Origin: CAITYL01 sp041651315
Lineage (GTDB): Bacteria; Verrucomicrobiota; Lentisphaeria; Oligosphaerales; CAITYL01
DNA length: 64,000 nt
NCBI GenBank assembly: GCA_041651315.1
Contig: JBAZJM010000002.1
Span: 1 to 64,000 of the forward strand
Reading direction: 5' to 3'
Positions within the stretch are counted from its first letter, which is position 1; each line of letters opens with the position of its first letter. A program made the position numbers and the translations under genes. Of this stretch, positions 1-10,013 are shown one piece after another. The notes under the pieces are model-generated. The model worked only from the letters and a program-made list of their open reading frames with translations. It had not been told where the DNA came from and made no database searches.

Positions 1-667
1 GAACGAATTCAGTTATCGCTTTAACCTGAACATGCTCAGGTTTCGGTTCTTTCTTCTTAATTACAGTTCTCTTCGCTCTTCCAGCCCAATCTATTTCCCC
101 AATTTCTTCTTCCGTTATATCAGAGGTAAGTTCCTCAGGGATTTCAGAAGACATATCATGGTCTTCTGCGAAGATAAACACATTGCCGTGAATCCAGTAT
201 TCTCGAGTAGCATTATAAAGAACATTGAAGAGAGAAACTCTCTTGCACATTTCTTCATAGAAATGAAGAATTTGCTTATTTCGTTTCCGGTCTTTTCCCT
301 TCGGAAGGGAGAGACGGATTTTCGACATTGGAACATCCGTATGGAAGTCCATTGCCGCGCCAACAATCGGATGGGTATTAACCCAAAATCGAAAAAGCTC
401 CCGCTTTTCACGTTCAGATTGAGGTAACTCAAGAAAATCTGTCGATAATTGAGGACTATAGAATGATGAGCTAGCATCTGCGATGGAACCAGGGCTATTG
501 GAACCACCACCAAATCCACTCATAGAAGCGACACGTACAGATTGACGAGATTCTCGCCTGGCCTGACGTTCAAGCTTCGTTAATTGAGGACGTGTAAAGG
601 ACTGTTCATCGGCCTGATGAGTCCTCAGACCGACACCAACTCTAGTATTCTTCTTTGCAGAAGCCAT
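1..667 (-). CDS. Portal protein, N-terminal part (runs off the left edge)
   Basis: The frame is open from an ATG at 667 to the window edge, so only about the first 222 residues are visible. Portals form the dodecameric ring at one capsid vertex through which DNA is packaged and ejected. After a basic, Ser/Gly-rich leader of about 80 residues comes FWVNTHPIVGAAMDFHTD, followed by a basic patch and FYEEMCKR, then REYWIHGNVFIFAEDHD. This order (helix with a conserved 'HPIV' segment, then a 'YW-HGN-F' strand) is what I know from portal proteins of large phages. The position, two small genes away from the terminase, supports the call. Overlapping frames on either strand in this stretch lack such motifs and are shadows. 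Confidence 0.8.
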   Translation of the reverse strand, partial: MASAKKNTRVGVGLRTHQADEQSFTRPQLTKLERQARRESRQSVRVASMSGFGGGSNSPGSIADASSSFYSPQLSTDFLELPQSEREKRELFRFWVNTHPIVGAAMDFHTDVPMSKIRLSLPKGKDRKRNKQILHFYEEMCKRVSLFNVLYNATREYWIHGNVFIFAEDHDMSSEIPEELTSDITEEEIGEIDWAGRAKRTVIKKKEPKPEHVQVKAITEFV

Positions 668-680
668 TCTCAGTCCCTTG

Positions 681-1280
681 TCACTCGAATTCTAATTCTG
701 AAGACTGAATTGAATCTGAGACAGCCTCAGAGGTTATTCGAGTCCTAGAACGAAGTCTTTTAGAGAATTTTCCGAGAACTGAAGAAGCTGCCGCCATACT
801 ATGAACGAGTTCCCGAATTTCACGGGGAGGTTTAGTATTGGAAGCAAAAGAGGGGATTTCAGCTTCAGCCTCAGAAAGCAATAGTGCAGCTTTATCTATT
901 TTCGACAAAAATTCCGATATGGCCTCCTCAGAAGATCCAGGAATTTTAACTTCAATTCCTCTAGCCGCTTTAACTCTTCTAGAAAGATCCGAAGATATGG
1001 AAGATAAGAATTTGGCGGATTTCAGTATCTCGAGACGAGAGGATAAACGGTGTCGAAAAGATTCTCCTGAAGAAGCAAGTGCTTGACTTGCCAAGGTCAC
1101 CTTGAGAGCCGTGTCAAGAACCTTTACAGATCTGTCAACTAAATCAAAAGCTTTAGTGTAGACACCGGTTACACGAGCAACCTCTTGTTCAGCCAATTCC
1201 TTTCGAGCCCGACGAGAAGATTCTTCTCGTCGTTTCTTCAAACGATCACTTGAAGTTATTGGTTGCTCACCGATTAACAC
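681..1280 (-). CDS. Uncharacterised helical protein of the packaging region
   Basis: 199 residues, rich in Arg, Glu, Ser and Ala, with no signal peptide or membrane segment. The first 50 residues are highly charged (RLKKRREESSRRARKE) and the rest looks largely alpha-helical. It sits between the terminase side and the portal gene, 13 bp before the portal start, so it is probably cotranscribed with them and may be a head or packaging accessory. No family recognised; scaffold-like or structural roles are only guesses from position. Confidence 0.7.
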   Translation of the reverse strand: MLIGEQPITSSDRLKKRREESSRRARKELAEQEVARVTGVYTKAFDLVDRSVKVLDTALKVTLASQALASSGESFRHRLSSRLEILKSAKFLSSISSDLSRRVKAARGIEVKIPGSSEEAISEFLSKIDKAALLLSEAEAEIPSFASNTKPPREIRELVHSMAAASSVLGKFSKRLRSRTRITSEAVSDSIQSSELEFE

Positions 1281-1296
1281 GAAAAACCTTACCGGT

Positions 1297-1596
1297 TCAG
1301 GCTGAAGTATAGAGATCTAATTGTTCCTGATCCATCTTTCGTGGAGCAACAAGAGCATCAATAGAGTCTTCAAGTTTTTTGACGCTAGACATATCCCCTC
1401 CCATCAAAGCTTCCCATGAACCACCAAGTTCTCTGAAAGAATGATATATTGTAATTATATCATCATCTGACAGTTCCATTTCAGAACCCCAGGTATGATC
1501 CGTAACTTGTCTAATAATCTTATATGCAGCTGTATCTTGAACACCAATATCGGTCGGGACCCATTGATTGGCAGGATCTATACTAATACGCGCCAT
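1297..1596 (-). CDS. Small uncharacterised protein between terminase and portal
   Basis: 99 residues starting MARISIDPANQW. Acidic, soluble, no membrane segment, no cysteine motif. It follows the terminase gene by 24 bp in the same transcription direction and lies in the packaging gene block. Not recognised. Confidence 0.65.
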   Translation of the reverse strand: MARISIDPANQWVPTDIGVQDTAAYKIIRQVTDHTWGSEMELSDDDIITIYHSFRELGGSWEALMGGDMSSVKKLEDSIDALVAPRKMDQEQLDLYTSA

Positions 1597-1620
1597 TTTG
1601 AAAACAAAACAACAACAAGC

Positions 1621-3579
1621 CTATCTCCATCTATTACTGGCCGGGACACGACGTTCACGAGGAGGAGGACCATGGAGTCTTATCTTCGCTCTTTGCGCTT
1701 GGAAATAATTAATTGGCTGTTGACGAATAGGTTGATTTATCAGCCCAACATCTAAGATCCCAGGATTTTCACGAATATATTCAGATGCTACATAATTACT
1801 TCTAGCATATGCATCGGAAAAGTCATCATGTTTTCCAACAATATTTGGAGCTTCTACAATAACTATATTCTTTCCACCGGAAGTAGCCTGCAATTCAAGC
1901 ATTTCCTGAATATGTGGAGAGTGATCCCTACTATTTGTTTCTAAAGTTCTTTCAGGTATAGGGTAATCATATAATGCTAGCTGCTTTGAATACATAAGCA
2001 TCTTCGTCACCTGAAAAATTTCAGATGACTGAGATGGACTAAAATTCTTCATTTCAAGTTGCGTAAGACCAGCTTTATGTAATTTTTGTTCAAAAATTAT
2101 TCCAGCCCACTGATCGAAATATCCCCTAACAATATAAAAACGCTTTGAAAGCGCTACTAGCCAATTAACAACTTCATCAAGATCAAGACGAGTAACATCT
2201 TTCAACCCATGAGCATATGGGGTAGAAGGAGAGAGTAAATGGGGATTCAATTCTTTCCATGAAGTCTTAGCACGATAAGTTTCATGATATCCAAGTTCTA
2301 CTTTGCCATTATTAATACGAGTTAGTGCTACACAAGTACCATCACCGGCAAGAGCGAAATCTAAACCACAGAAAAAGGGTTCTCGAGGGAGACCACGTTG
2401 AAGAGGCTTCAAATCCGGAATTACGCAGTCAAATAAGTCTTGAGAAGACTCTATCCAACCACGAACGCGATCTGAGAATTGTGCCCCATATTCAGTTTCG
2501 AAATCTCTCGGACTCTTCGCACGTTCAACGACGTATTCGCTTTCATCAATAGTCGGGTTTACTTCCCAAGTCGGTGCCTGAATCATCAGCATATTTGCTG
2601 ATGCCGGAGTATTCGACAAGGACATTTCGTAAAGCTTATAAAACAATCCCTCTCTCGCATCAGGTGATGAAATAGAAATCATTCGACCTTCAGAAGGCCC
2701 GAGTGATCTTCGACGATCTTTATGATCTCTTGGAGAAAATTGCTTTAGAGCAGGACTGATTGCTTTATATACTTTTTCCGCTGAAGACTTACCATCATCA
2801 ATAAAGAAAGCGAACTCATCAAGAACACAGCAAATGATACCACGACCACGAAGACCACGAGCAATTGAACTCTTGAAAGTGGCGGTTATAGTTCCTTTGC
2901 TCTTATCCTTGAAACGTTTCTTATCACTTTCAGTTCTAAATTTGATGTAAGTCTGCGTATCATGAATTAAAGACTCTCGGAAATAATCAACCTGGGCAAT
3001 ATGTCCAGACATTTCACCGTAAACAATTGAAGCCTGATCTTTATCATTAGCAATACAAAATACTCGAATTTCCGAAGTCGGAATCATTCCGTAATAAGCT
3101 TGCGGGCATCCACGACGAATTAATTTATATAATTCATAAGCAGATATTAAACCAGCAAGAACAGATTTTCCACTTCGTCTTCCGAGAACAAGGATAAGTT
3201 CTCGACGAGGATGATCATCTTGAACTCCAATATTACATCGTCCATGTTTATGGAGATAAGCTAAATATTCAACTTCAGTTAAGAAAAAAGAATCCTTCTT
3301 ACGAAAAGTTGGGCTTATTTTTATTCGATCAGTTTCTTTTTCCGGAAGAGTATCACTTAGGGGGATGTTATAACATAATTTAAGGATGAATTTTTGGACT
3401 GGATAAAGACCAGCTGGAAGAAGATTAAATCGATCTACGAATTCTAGAATATTTAAAAAATCAGGATTGAATTCATCAGAATTCGTTGTAGCTATATACT
3501 TATCTTTTCTTCTTCTTTCAACAACGTCGTCTAAAGCACCAGTAAGAGAACTCTTCTCCTTTTTCTCTATACTTGGCAT
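1621..3579 (-). CDS. terL: Terminase large subunit (packaging ATPase and nuclease)
   Basis: 652 residues. Terminase pumps DNA into the prohead through the portal and cuts the concatemer. The ATPase Walker A is GRRSGKS at residues 133-139 and Walker B is CVLDEFAFF at 251-259, with the usual catalytic Glu after the Asp. The RNase H-like nuclease begins at FFCGLDFALAGDGT, with Asp407 as the first metal ligand; later acidic positions are in YFDQWAG and HDDFSDAYARSNY. The ATG at 3579 overlaps the last base of the upstream stop codon, which indicates translational coupling. The length is slightly above the usual 450-600 because of an N-terminal extension of about 100 residues. Confidence 0.93.
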   Translation of the reverse strand: MPSIEKKEKSSLTGALDDVVERRRKDKYIATTNSDEFNPDFLNILEFVDRFNLLPAGLYPVQKFILKLCYNIPLSDTLPEKETDRIKISPTFRKKDSFFLTEVEYLAYLHKHGRCNIGVQDDHPRRELILVLGRRSGKSVLAGLISAYELYKLIRRGCPQAYYGMIPTSEIRVFCIANDKDQASIVYGEMSGHIAQVDYFRESLIHDTQTYIKFRTESDKKRFKDKSKGTITATFKSSIARGLRGRGIICCVLDEFAFFIDDGKSSAEKVYKAISPALKQFSPRDHKDRRRSLGPSEGRMISISSPDAREGLFYKLYEMSLSNTPASANMLMIQAPTWEVNPTIDESEYVVERAKSPRDFETEYGAQFSDRVRGWIESSQDLFDCVIPDLKPLQRGLPREPFFCGLDFALAGDGTCVALTRINNGKVELGYHETYRAKTSWKELNPHLLSPSTPYAHGLKDVTRLDLDEVVNWLVALSKRFYIVRGYFDQWAGIIFEQKLHKAGLTQLEMKNFSPSQSSEIFQVTKMLMYSKQLALYDYPIPERTLETNSRDHSPHIQEMLELQATSGGKNIVIVEAPNIVGKHDDFSDAYARSNYVASEYIRENPGILDVGLINQPIRQQPINYFQAQRAKIRLHGPPPRERRVPASNRWR

Positions 3580-4190
3580 TAATCAACTCCTGCAACATCC
3601 ATCTTCTTTTCCCAATCAACCATATCTGATTTCATTTGCTGCATAACAAGATCAATAATATGAGATTCAATCCCAGTTTTTTCCATCGATTCGATGAAAA
3701 AATTGATCCAGACTTTAAACACAGCTTGAAAGAATGGAGATTTCAGATCAAGACGGTCAGCTCGAGATGCTTCTCTACGTTTCAGCAGAATCTCAGCGAG
3801 ACTTCGAAGACCTTGAGCACGATTGATGGTATGCCCCATCGTGGGCTTACCTTCTTTAGCAGCTCGTCGTCTTTCGAACTTCAAATGAGATAACTCTTCA
3901 GCTATCTCAAGCATAATCAGATCGATTATCTCATTGGTCGTTCCATGACGCCCAATAGTTTGAACGATCTCCTGATTTTTTACATAAGTCTGGCGTTCTC
4001 GAAGTTCTTTATCTACTTCGATAGGGCTTGTTATATCAGAGGTTGGGACATCACCAGTTTGTCCAACAACATAACCAGCTCCGACCTCTTTCGGGTCAAC
4101 TTTTTTACCGCCAGCTAGAACGATGAGCTTTCCCGGTTTTTTCGGGTCTTGCTTTTTCTCATCATCGTCCCCATCAAAGGGTCCGTCCAT
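3579..4190 (-). CDS. Uncharacterised protein coupled to the terminase (possible small terminase or head accessory)
   Basis: 203 residues. The first 65 residues are low-complexity, charged and probably disordered (DGDDDEKKQDPKKPGK). The rest is helical, with a basic segment LKFERRRAAKEGKP and a C-terminal helix rich in Met, Lys and Asp. The stop codon shares a base with the terminase start. Position directly before terL is where a small terminase subunit is often found, but I see no clear helix-turn-helix, so that role is only a possibility. Confidence 0.65.
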   Translation of the reverse strand: MDGPFDGDDDEKKQDPKKPGKLIVLAGGKKVDPKEVGAGYVVGQTGDVPTSDITSPIEVDKELRERQTYVKNQEIVQTIGRHGTTNEIIDLIMLEIAEELSHLKFERRRAAKEGKPTMGHTINRAQGLRSLAEILLKRREASRADRLDLKSPFFQAVFKVWINFFIESMEKTGIESHIIDLVMQQMKSDMVDWEKKMDVAGVD

Positions 4191-4207
4191 GAGGATACTT
4201 TACCTGA

Positions 4208-6160
4208 TCAGTCAGTCACCTTCGATGAAGAAATATTAATTTCTACCATCTTTCGAGGCGCCGGAGCTGGTTCAAGAGTTAATTCTGAGGCAAGTCCATA
4301 TTTTCTAACCGGGTCTTCCACAGGCGGTAACTCTTGAGCGACAGGAAGACGTCGTCTTTCAGCTGCTTCAACCCTGACTGAATCAGGGATTTGTCGAATC
4401 AGGGACTTGGCGTATTTAGAACACCAACCAGGGTGGGTCTGAAGACGACATCCAGTACAAGAAGACCCGACGAATACATTAGGAACTTCCTTCTTACGAA
4501 GAAGATCAGAACCGATGTTACATCCTCGACCGTAATCAGAGTATGCAGTCGGATCTATAAAATAAGATCCTTGAATACCGTCTTCAGCCGCTAGTTGAGA
4601 ACCAACTTCCGGAACTTGAGCAAGATCCGATCTTGAGTATCGACTTAAAACTGCGGCTTGGAGTTTCTTACCGCGAAGACCGGAATTCATCATGGAAGAA
4701 ATAGTTCTTCTGACCTCTTCCGGGTTCATGATGGCTCGAGTCTCAGCATGAGACTCACCGTTATGAGCGGTAGCAAGAATTGCAGGATTTACTTCTATTT
4801 CACGAACCTCAGCAGGAGGAGTATATAAATTAACTTGAGAAATTATTGAAGGAATATTTTCGTCTGGAGTAGATGAAGAATTCCTCAAAATATTAGTGAC
4901 TTGTTCCCCAGTCATTCTCTCTTCGTTAACTGCACGTTCACATGCAGATGCGAGATGTTCCCTGGTCAAAACAGGACGATTCGGAACAATAGTAGACAAC
5001 TTCGAAAGTTCGATGAGTTGATGACTACCAGAGAGAGAAGCCAAATCACGAAGGACGACAAAATCAGGAGGTGATTTCATCGTTGCAATATGGTCGAGAG
5101 TTTCCTTTATACCACCAAGAATATCACCATCAAGGTACGTATGACCAAGAATCCCGTGTTCTCGAGCTAGATTACGAATCTCTACATCCGATGATGCCGA
5201 AAGCGACATACGATCCGCATGACCCTTCATCATGCGACGAGCCGCGACAACATACATAGGGTTAGGAAGACGTTCAATTGAAGCTTTTGCTGCTTGACGC
5301 ATTTCAAACTGACGACGATCTTCATCAGTAATAATAGGAGCAGCTACCTGCTTCTGATAATGAATAGTCTGAACACCATCAGGATGAACAGCAGCGATCG
5401 GTCTCAAAAAGGCGACTCGAAGATGTTCCTTTATATCACTAGCAGTTCTATTACTGCTCGTAAGGACCTTAACATCTTCTTCAGTTAATCGACGCTCTTT
5501 AGAAAGCTGAGTGGCATAATGAGCCGCTAAAGCCTCAGCATATGGAATTTCTCGAACAACTCGTTTTTGGAAAGAAGCGCAGCGACCGCCTTGGTTACAA
5601 ACACAACCAGGGCATGAATTCTTCGCAAGAACATATAAAGCTCGCTTAGCATGTTTCGCTACGAAGTCCCTATGAGGGCCTTCTTGAGCACAGCGAGGGA
5701 AGTGACTTGCATCTACATAAATATTACCGAGAAGTCCTCTTTCCCCGAGAACTTGAGAAGCCTCTGTAGAAGCAGATCTTAATTGCTCAGGACTAAATTG
5801 AAGAAGGAGATTCTTTGCTATTTCCTTCTCCGATTTACCTTCCATCACATATTCGGCAAGTCGATCACGAACCGATGATTTTGATCTAAGAGTTGCTTCA
5901 GGAGTATCAAGCGGATTCGTATTTACAGTAGTATGGGGACGAATCGGATTAATAGATTGAACTCGTTCGTCTTTACCATCCCATGCAAGCGCCGTCTGGA
6001 GTTCCGGAATTATATCGAGGTTCTGCTTAGGCAGAGCTTCGAATTTCCTATATTCCTCAGGATCAACATTTAACCAAGATAAATCGGAGACTCCCTGGTT
6101 ATGAAGGATGCTAGAGATGTCACCGAGACCGGAATTGACGTCGTCAGGAGTCTTCGCCAT
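4208..6160 (-). CDS. Large cysteine-containing protein with three related modules
   Basis: 650 residues in the head/packaging block. Three segments share a pattern: GLLGNIYVDASHFPRC (about 145), GILGHTYLDGDILGG (about 340) and GIQGSYFIDPTAYSDYG (about 530), each preceded by a helical stretch. The first and third are followed by cysteine clusters (SCPGCVCNQGGRCASF and SSCTGCRLQTHPGWCSKY) and then by a similar basic helix (RVVREIP, SLIRQIP). The middle copy has lost its cysteines. This looks like an internally triplicated domain, two copies of which could bind a metal. No signal peptide. Probably a virion or assembly protein from position; family not recognised. Confidence 0.7.
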   Translation of the reverse strand: MAKTPDDVNSGLGDISSILHNQGVSDLSWLNVDPEEYRKFEALPKQNLDIIPELQTALAWDGKDERVQSINPIRPHTTVNTNPLDTPEATLRSKSSVRDRLAEYVMEGKSEKEIAKNLLLQFSPEQLRSASTEASQVLGERGLLGNIYVDASHFPRCAQEGPHRDFVAKHAKRALYVLAKNSCPGCVCNQGGRCASFQKRVVREIPYAEALAAHYATQLSKERRLTEEDVKVLTSSNRTASDIKEHLRVAFLRPIAAVHPDGVQTIHYQKQVAAPIITDEDRRQFEMRQAAKASIERLPNPMYVVAARRMMKGHADRMSLSASSDVEIRNLAREHGILGHTYLDGDILGGIKETLDHIATMKSPPDFVVLRDLASLSGSHQLIELSKLSTIVPNRPVLTREHLASACERAVNEERMTGEQVTNILRNSSSTPDENIPSIISQVNLYTPPAEVREIEVNPAILATAHNGESHAETRAIMNPEEVRRTISSMMNSGLRGKKLQAAVLSRYSRSDLAQVPEVGSQLAAEDGIQGSYFIDPTAYSDYGRGCNIGSDLLRKKEVPNVFVGSSCTGCRLQTHPGWCSKYAKSLIRQIPDSVRVEAAERRRLPVAQELPPVEDPVRKYGLASELTLEPAPAPRKMVEINISSSKVTD

Positions 6161-6212
6161 TATAAAAATTTACCATGAAAAATCAACCGTAAAATCAAAT
6201 CCCTTATCGGAT

Positions 6213-7484
6213 TTAAGATTTAAGTTGATTAGCCGAGAGGCTAGGAGTTGCTCTTTCAATTTTTGCGATGGCTTGAGCCATATCAGCTGCACAACGTCGA
6301 AGAGTAGAAGAAACTTCAGGATTTGTAATATTATCGATACTAAGATCGACTAATCTTTCATGTACTGAAGCAAGTCTCCTGACATTCTCCGAAGCATTCT
6401 CTGAAAGTGGGAAAGTATCCAACACATCCGGGATCACAATCTTGTGATCATGTTTCATGCAACGAATGATGTCTGATGAAAGATACTGAGGGAGATTTTT
6501 CGATTGAAGAAAAGCTAAAACACTTCTCTTAACAATATTGGTTTTCCCGTATTCCTTCATGAATTCTTTCGTCAAATCCCTGACCAATTCAATATTGGTG
6601 GCAATACGCTGCATACGAGAATCTCCGTTCCTATTCGACGCGGTGTTACCAAAAGGTTGAAGATGCCAAACTTCAGGAGAATTCGGATTTGAATCTAGAA
6701 AATCTGCTTCTTCGACAAAATCGGTTGAAGGAAAACCTTTAGGAGTAGCGTCATCCTGAATCGTATAACCAGACCAAGCGTTACCTAAACTCTGAAGATT
6801 ATTATCTATTGCTTTAGTATTAAATTCAGGTTCTGGATAACTTTCTACCTCCCCATTATCATCAACATAATGACCATCTTTAGTCTTATATGGAATTGAT
6901 GATTCACTAGGGAGCTCAATTTCGTAAGGACTTTTCTCTTCTTGAGTTACATATGCACCAGAGTCTTCTGAAGGCCAAAAACGACTCTCATCAGAACTCA
7001 TCTTGTTAGAACCTGACACCATGCGATCATAATAATCAGATCGAGCAGACGGATTATCTTCATCTGAAGGAAGCTCAGATTCAGATATTCTAACATCCGA
7101 TGCTGGACCACCAAGAGAATTTAAAGTAGTATCAGCAGGACGTGCACTCTTCGGAGGACGATCAGCATCACCTGGAAGCATAGCAACAAAGTCACAAGCT
7201 AGGCATTCGCCTATTCGTGACATCGAATACCCACATGAGGGGCAAAACTCATGTGATGATGCATGCTTAGGGCCAAGAGCTTGTTCTTGCGGGTATGAGA
7301 GAAAGAAGTCTACATCAAAACCGTCTGTAGGACCGCCATCGGGCAAAGATGCACCTGCGGGTTCACGAGATTCATCATCTTCCCCATGACCTTGGCCATC
7401 GGCAAATGAATCATACATACCGATGCCAAAAGTATCGACTGCTTTAGTACTAGCACCATCAAATGGGAGACTGCTTGCCATCAT
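6213..7484 (-). CDS. Acidic protein with a zinc ribbon near the N-terminus
   Basis: 423 residues, Asp/Glu/Ser-rich over the first 240 residues. A C4 zinc ribbon, CPSCGYSMSRIGECLAC, lies at about residue 82. The last 150 residues are more basic and helical. Its ATG overlaps the stop region of nothing downstream, but the neighbouring gene at 7481-8740 overlaps its start by 4 bases (ATGA), so the two are coupled. Probably structural or assembly-related by position; function unknown. Confidence 0.68.
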   Translation of the reverse strand: MMASSLPFDGASTKAVDTFGIGMYDSFADGQGHGEDDESREPAGASLPDGGPTDGFDVDFFLSYPQEQALGPKHASSHEFCPSCGYSMSRIGECLACDFVAMLPGDADRPPKSARPADTTLNSLGGPASDVRISESELPSDEDNPSARSDYYDRMVSGSNKMSSDESRFWPSEDSGAYVTQEEKSPYEIELPSESSIPYKTKDGHYVDDNGEVESYPEPEFNTKAIDNNLQSLGNAWSGYTIQDDATPKGFPSTDFVEEADFLDSNPNSPEVWHLQPFGNTASNRNGDSRMQRIATNIELVRDLTKEFMKEYGKTNIVKRSVLAFLQSKNLPQYLSSDIIRCMKHDHKIVIPDVLDTFPLSENASENVRRLASVHERLVDLSIDNITNPEVSSTLRRCAADMAQAIAKIERATPSLSANQLKS

Positions 7485-8740
7485 TTCTCCCTAACAGCAT
7501 CCCATAATATATCATGATCAAAGATTTTTTGCGATTTCGGTCTCATACTAGGAGGAGGCTCAGGAGCATCACTAGCTCTCATTGCCATAACATCAGATTC
7601 GGATAGACCGAGATCATAGTATGGCATCAATTTCTCATTACGAGAACCAGGCAACCAGGAGTAGGTATTTTCACCAGCAGCAACTCGAGCTGCTACTGCC
7701 TCCATATTAGAGAAGCCAGTAACCCCGTCCTGACAGGCATCAGCACCTTCATAAACGGTGTCATAACTTTGAAATCCCTCACCAAGTGGATCATCTGAAG
7801 GACGTTCCGAATCCTCGGTATCATACCCAAATTCTTCAGGAGACTCCGCCGGACCGACATGCATAACACGTGGGCCAGAAAGCGTAGAAGGATCAACAGA
7901 AGAATCCGCGAGATGATTAGAAGCTGCTCTACTAACTAATTTTTTAACAGCTGCGCCATAAGCACCACCATGGTAGACAACGGTTGCCTCTCCAGTGGTA
8001 TTTAACATTGCTTCAGGGTAAGTTCCTATGCCTTCTGGTTGATCACCTTCATCAGTTGGAAGAGCTGACTTAGGTCCTGGTTCCGGAACTTCTTCTCCAT
8101 ACATGCAAGATGAAGTCTGAGTGAACCAATTTTGTTCCTCATCTTCATCATCCTCAGATTCAACGAAAGGATTGAAATCTTCCGGATCCGGATTTTCATA
8201 GGTGTCCGGTTCGTTTTCTTCATCTTGAGAAGGATTAGCGTTTAAACCTTCTTGAACTGATGGAACTTCCTGACGGAATGTTTTATCTACATATTCAGGT
8301 TGATCTGAGCGCTCAGCTTCAGATATAATATCTTCTGTTGTCGGATCCGCTTCCATTGCCTGTTTCCAATGGCTAGCGTTCACCTCATCGTGCATGGTAT
8401 CAGCAAAAGAGGAGAGAACCTCAACAGCCTGACCAAGACTGGAACGAAGGTCCTTCACTTTCTGGATATAACCACGACCTCCAAGAAGACCGTCAGGGCT
8501 AAACTCAGAAGAGGACATTCTTGAAAAGAGTCTAAGGGCCGCTATCCCATAACTATGGGATCTTTCAACTGCCCAAAGAGTTTTAGCTAGATTCCGATGA
8601 ATTTCCGGATCCCAGACGAACCCTTCAACACGAATATCACGTCGAAGAGGACCTTGATCCTTTAGGAACTCGATCTTTCCAGCTGTTCGAGTTTGTCCAC
8701 CCACCAAACGGGCAGCCATTGATGCAAAACGGTCCTTCAT
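7481..8740 (-). CDS. Very acidic uncharacterised protein
   Basis: 419 residues. The N-terminal 130 residues have normal composition and look helical. The middle 200 are strongly acidic and Pro/Asp/Glu-rich (for example EDDEDEEQNW). The C-terminus turns basic (MRPKSQKIFDHDILWDAV). It ends in an ATGA overlap with the next gene. Acidic, probably disordered proteins in head operons can be scaffolds or DNA-mimicking virion proteins, but neither role is shown here. Confidence 0.66.
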   Translation of the reverse strand: MKDRFASMAARLVGGQTRTAGKIEFLKDQGPLRRDIRVEGFVWDPEIHRNLAKTLWAVERSHSYGIAALRLFSRMSSSEFSPDGLLGGRGYIQKVKDLRSSLGQAVEVLSSFADTMHDEVNASHWKQAMEADPTTEDIISEAERSDQPEYVDKTFRQEVPSVQEGLNANPSQDEENEPDTYENPDPEDFNPFVESEDDEDEEQNWFTQTSSCMYGEEVPEPGPKSALPTDEGDQPEGIGTYPEAMLNTTGEATVVYHGGAYGAAVKKLVSRAASNHLADSSVDPSTLSGPRVMHVGPAESPEEFGYDTEDSERPSDDPLGEGFQSYDTVYEGADACQDGVTGFSNMEAVAARVAAGENTYSWLPGSRNEKLMPYYDLGLSESDVMAMRASDAPEPPPSMRPKSQKIFDHDILWDAVREK

Positions 8741-8741
8741 A

Positions 8742-9014
8742 TTAACCCTTTACAGGCCCTTCATCATCCGAAACGAGACGTTCAATGAAAAATCCGTCCG
8801 CATCCTGTCCGAGTTTCCAAAAATCCTGCTGAGAAACTCTAACTAAAGTATCGGAAGACAGAAAATGGAATCCGGAGAGTGCCTGGAGACTAGCGACACG
8901 GGTTTTTCCAGAAGTCGCAGTCTTCACAACCGGACGAGGACTCGAAAAGAAGTCATCAATCGATGAGGAAGAAAACCTTATATCACTAATATTTAAAGAC
9001 TTTGACTTGCTCAT
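8742..9014 (-). CDS. Small uncharacterised protein
   Basis: 90 residues, with a Ser-rich N-terminus (RFSSSSIDDFFSS) and a compact C-terminal half. It ends 1 bp before the acidic protein gene, so it belongs to the same transcript. Not recognised. Confidence 0.6.
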   Translation of the reverse strand: MSKSKSLNISDIRFSSSSIDDFFSSPRPVVKTATSGKTRVASLQALSGFHFLSSDTLVRVSQQDFWKLGQDADGFFIERLVSDDEGPVKG

Positions 9015-9058
9015 GGATATGAACCTTCTCCAATGAAACCGAACAACAAACTTAACGA

Positions 9059-9967
9059 TTATGGATCGATTATTGTTAAAGTCACAACAACGTCAACATA
9101 ATGGTTCGAAGCATTTGGCGAGGAAAATCGAACTGTCTCGGTATATACCCCAGGATTATATGGGACACATGCTGAAACAAGACTAAACTGGACATCTTGA
9201 GAAGCACCGGAAGCGAGAGGCCCGCCCGTTGCCGGAACTACAGAAAGCCAAGACGAGTTATTCTGAACCTTTGACGCACTCCAATTCAGAATGGAATTCA
9301 CAGGGCCAGAATTTGAAATTGCGACCGTGAAAGGACCACTCCCAGTATGACTAGACCCGTACCAAACAAAATTGATTGAAGTAGGAGCAGCTGCTATAAC
9401 AGGTCTCGGCAAAACTGATATTGAAAATGCAATCGGAATGACCGTTGGCGGATTCCGATTATCCTGCAAATTCAAAACACCAAGATAAGGGGATCCGGAT
9501 TGAAGCAGAGTTCCAGTGATGAGGGTTACTGAAAAAGAAGCCTGCTCATTCCTACCAATACCACCAATATAACCTGGATTCGCCTTTAACCACGGAACGT
9601 TTGGAGTTGCCGTAGCAGTCAGTGAAGAACCGAAAGAACCGGTATTAGTAAATGGAATATTAGCTATAATCTGATTCGGGTCACCCTCAGTTATGGATAT
9701 GACAAAAGAGATTTCAGACGGATTCACAAGAGCAAGTAATGGAGAAAGCTGCTGTTGAATTTGAGCAATAGAATCAGCCATTCCTGTAATAACTTCAGCC
9801 GGGATCGGAATAGCAGTCTGACATAATGAACCCCAGGGAGTCCTTATAGAATGTACTTCATAGAACGGGCCGACTCCAGGGATCGTCTTAGACACAACTG
9901 CCCAAGACCAGGCACCACCTGTCGACTCGATGGAGAATTCAAAACCCGATCCAGAGACGGTTGTCAT
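9059..9967 (-). CDS. BACON/Ig-like beta-sandwich surface protein
   Basis: 302 residues. Two beta-rich repeats follow a 100-residue N-terminal domain: about 105-205 and 210-302. Both carry a 'PW/SWL' strand followed by a Pro/Gly turn and an NP-G-Y strand; the second, SSWLSVVPATGG, matches the BACON-domain signature WLSV-P-SG. BACON domains bind carbohydrate or mucin in bacterial and phage proteins. The protein has no signal peptide, so a virion decoration or tail-fibre role is likely. It is the first gene on the minus strand after a divergent junction at 9968-10013. Confidence 0.62.
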   Translation of the reverse strand: MTTVSGSGFEFSIESTGGAWSWAVVSKTIPGVGPFYEVHSIRTPWGSLCQTAIPIPAEVITGMADSIAQIQQQLSPLLALVNPSEISFVISITEGDPNQIIANIPFTNTGSFGSSLTATATPNVPWLKANPGYIGGIGRNEQASFSVTLITGTLLQSGSPYLGVLNLQDNRNPPTVIPIAFSISVLPRPVIAAAPTSINFVWYGSSHTGSGPFTVAISNSGPVNSILNWSASKVQNNSSWLSVVPATGGPLASGASQDVQFSLVSACVPYNPGVYTETVRFSSPNASNHYVDVVVTLTIIDP

Positions 9968-10013
9968 CGTTCGAATGTTTGAAAAGAAGCTGATTAAGGT
10001 ATAAGGTCAACAA

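Noticed and set aside
32..519. Frames on both strands (32-427 plus, 115-519 minus)
   Set aside because: The portal reading frame covers the same bases and has recognisable portal motifs; the others are shadows with no motifs.
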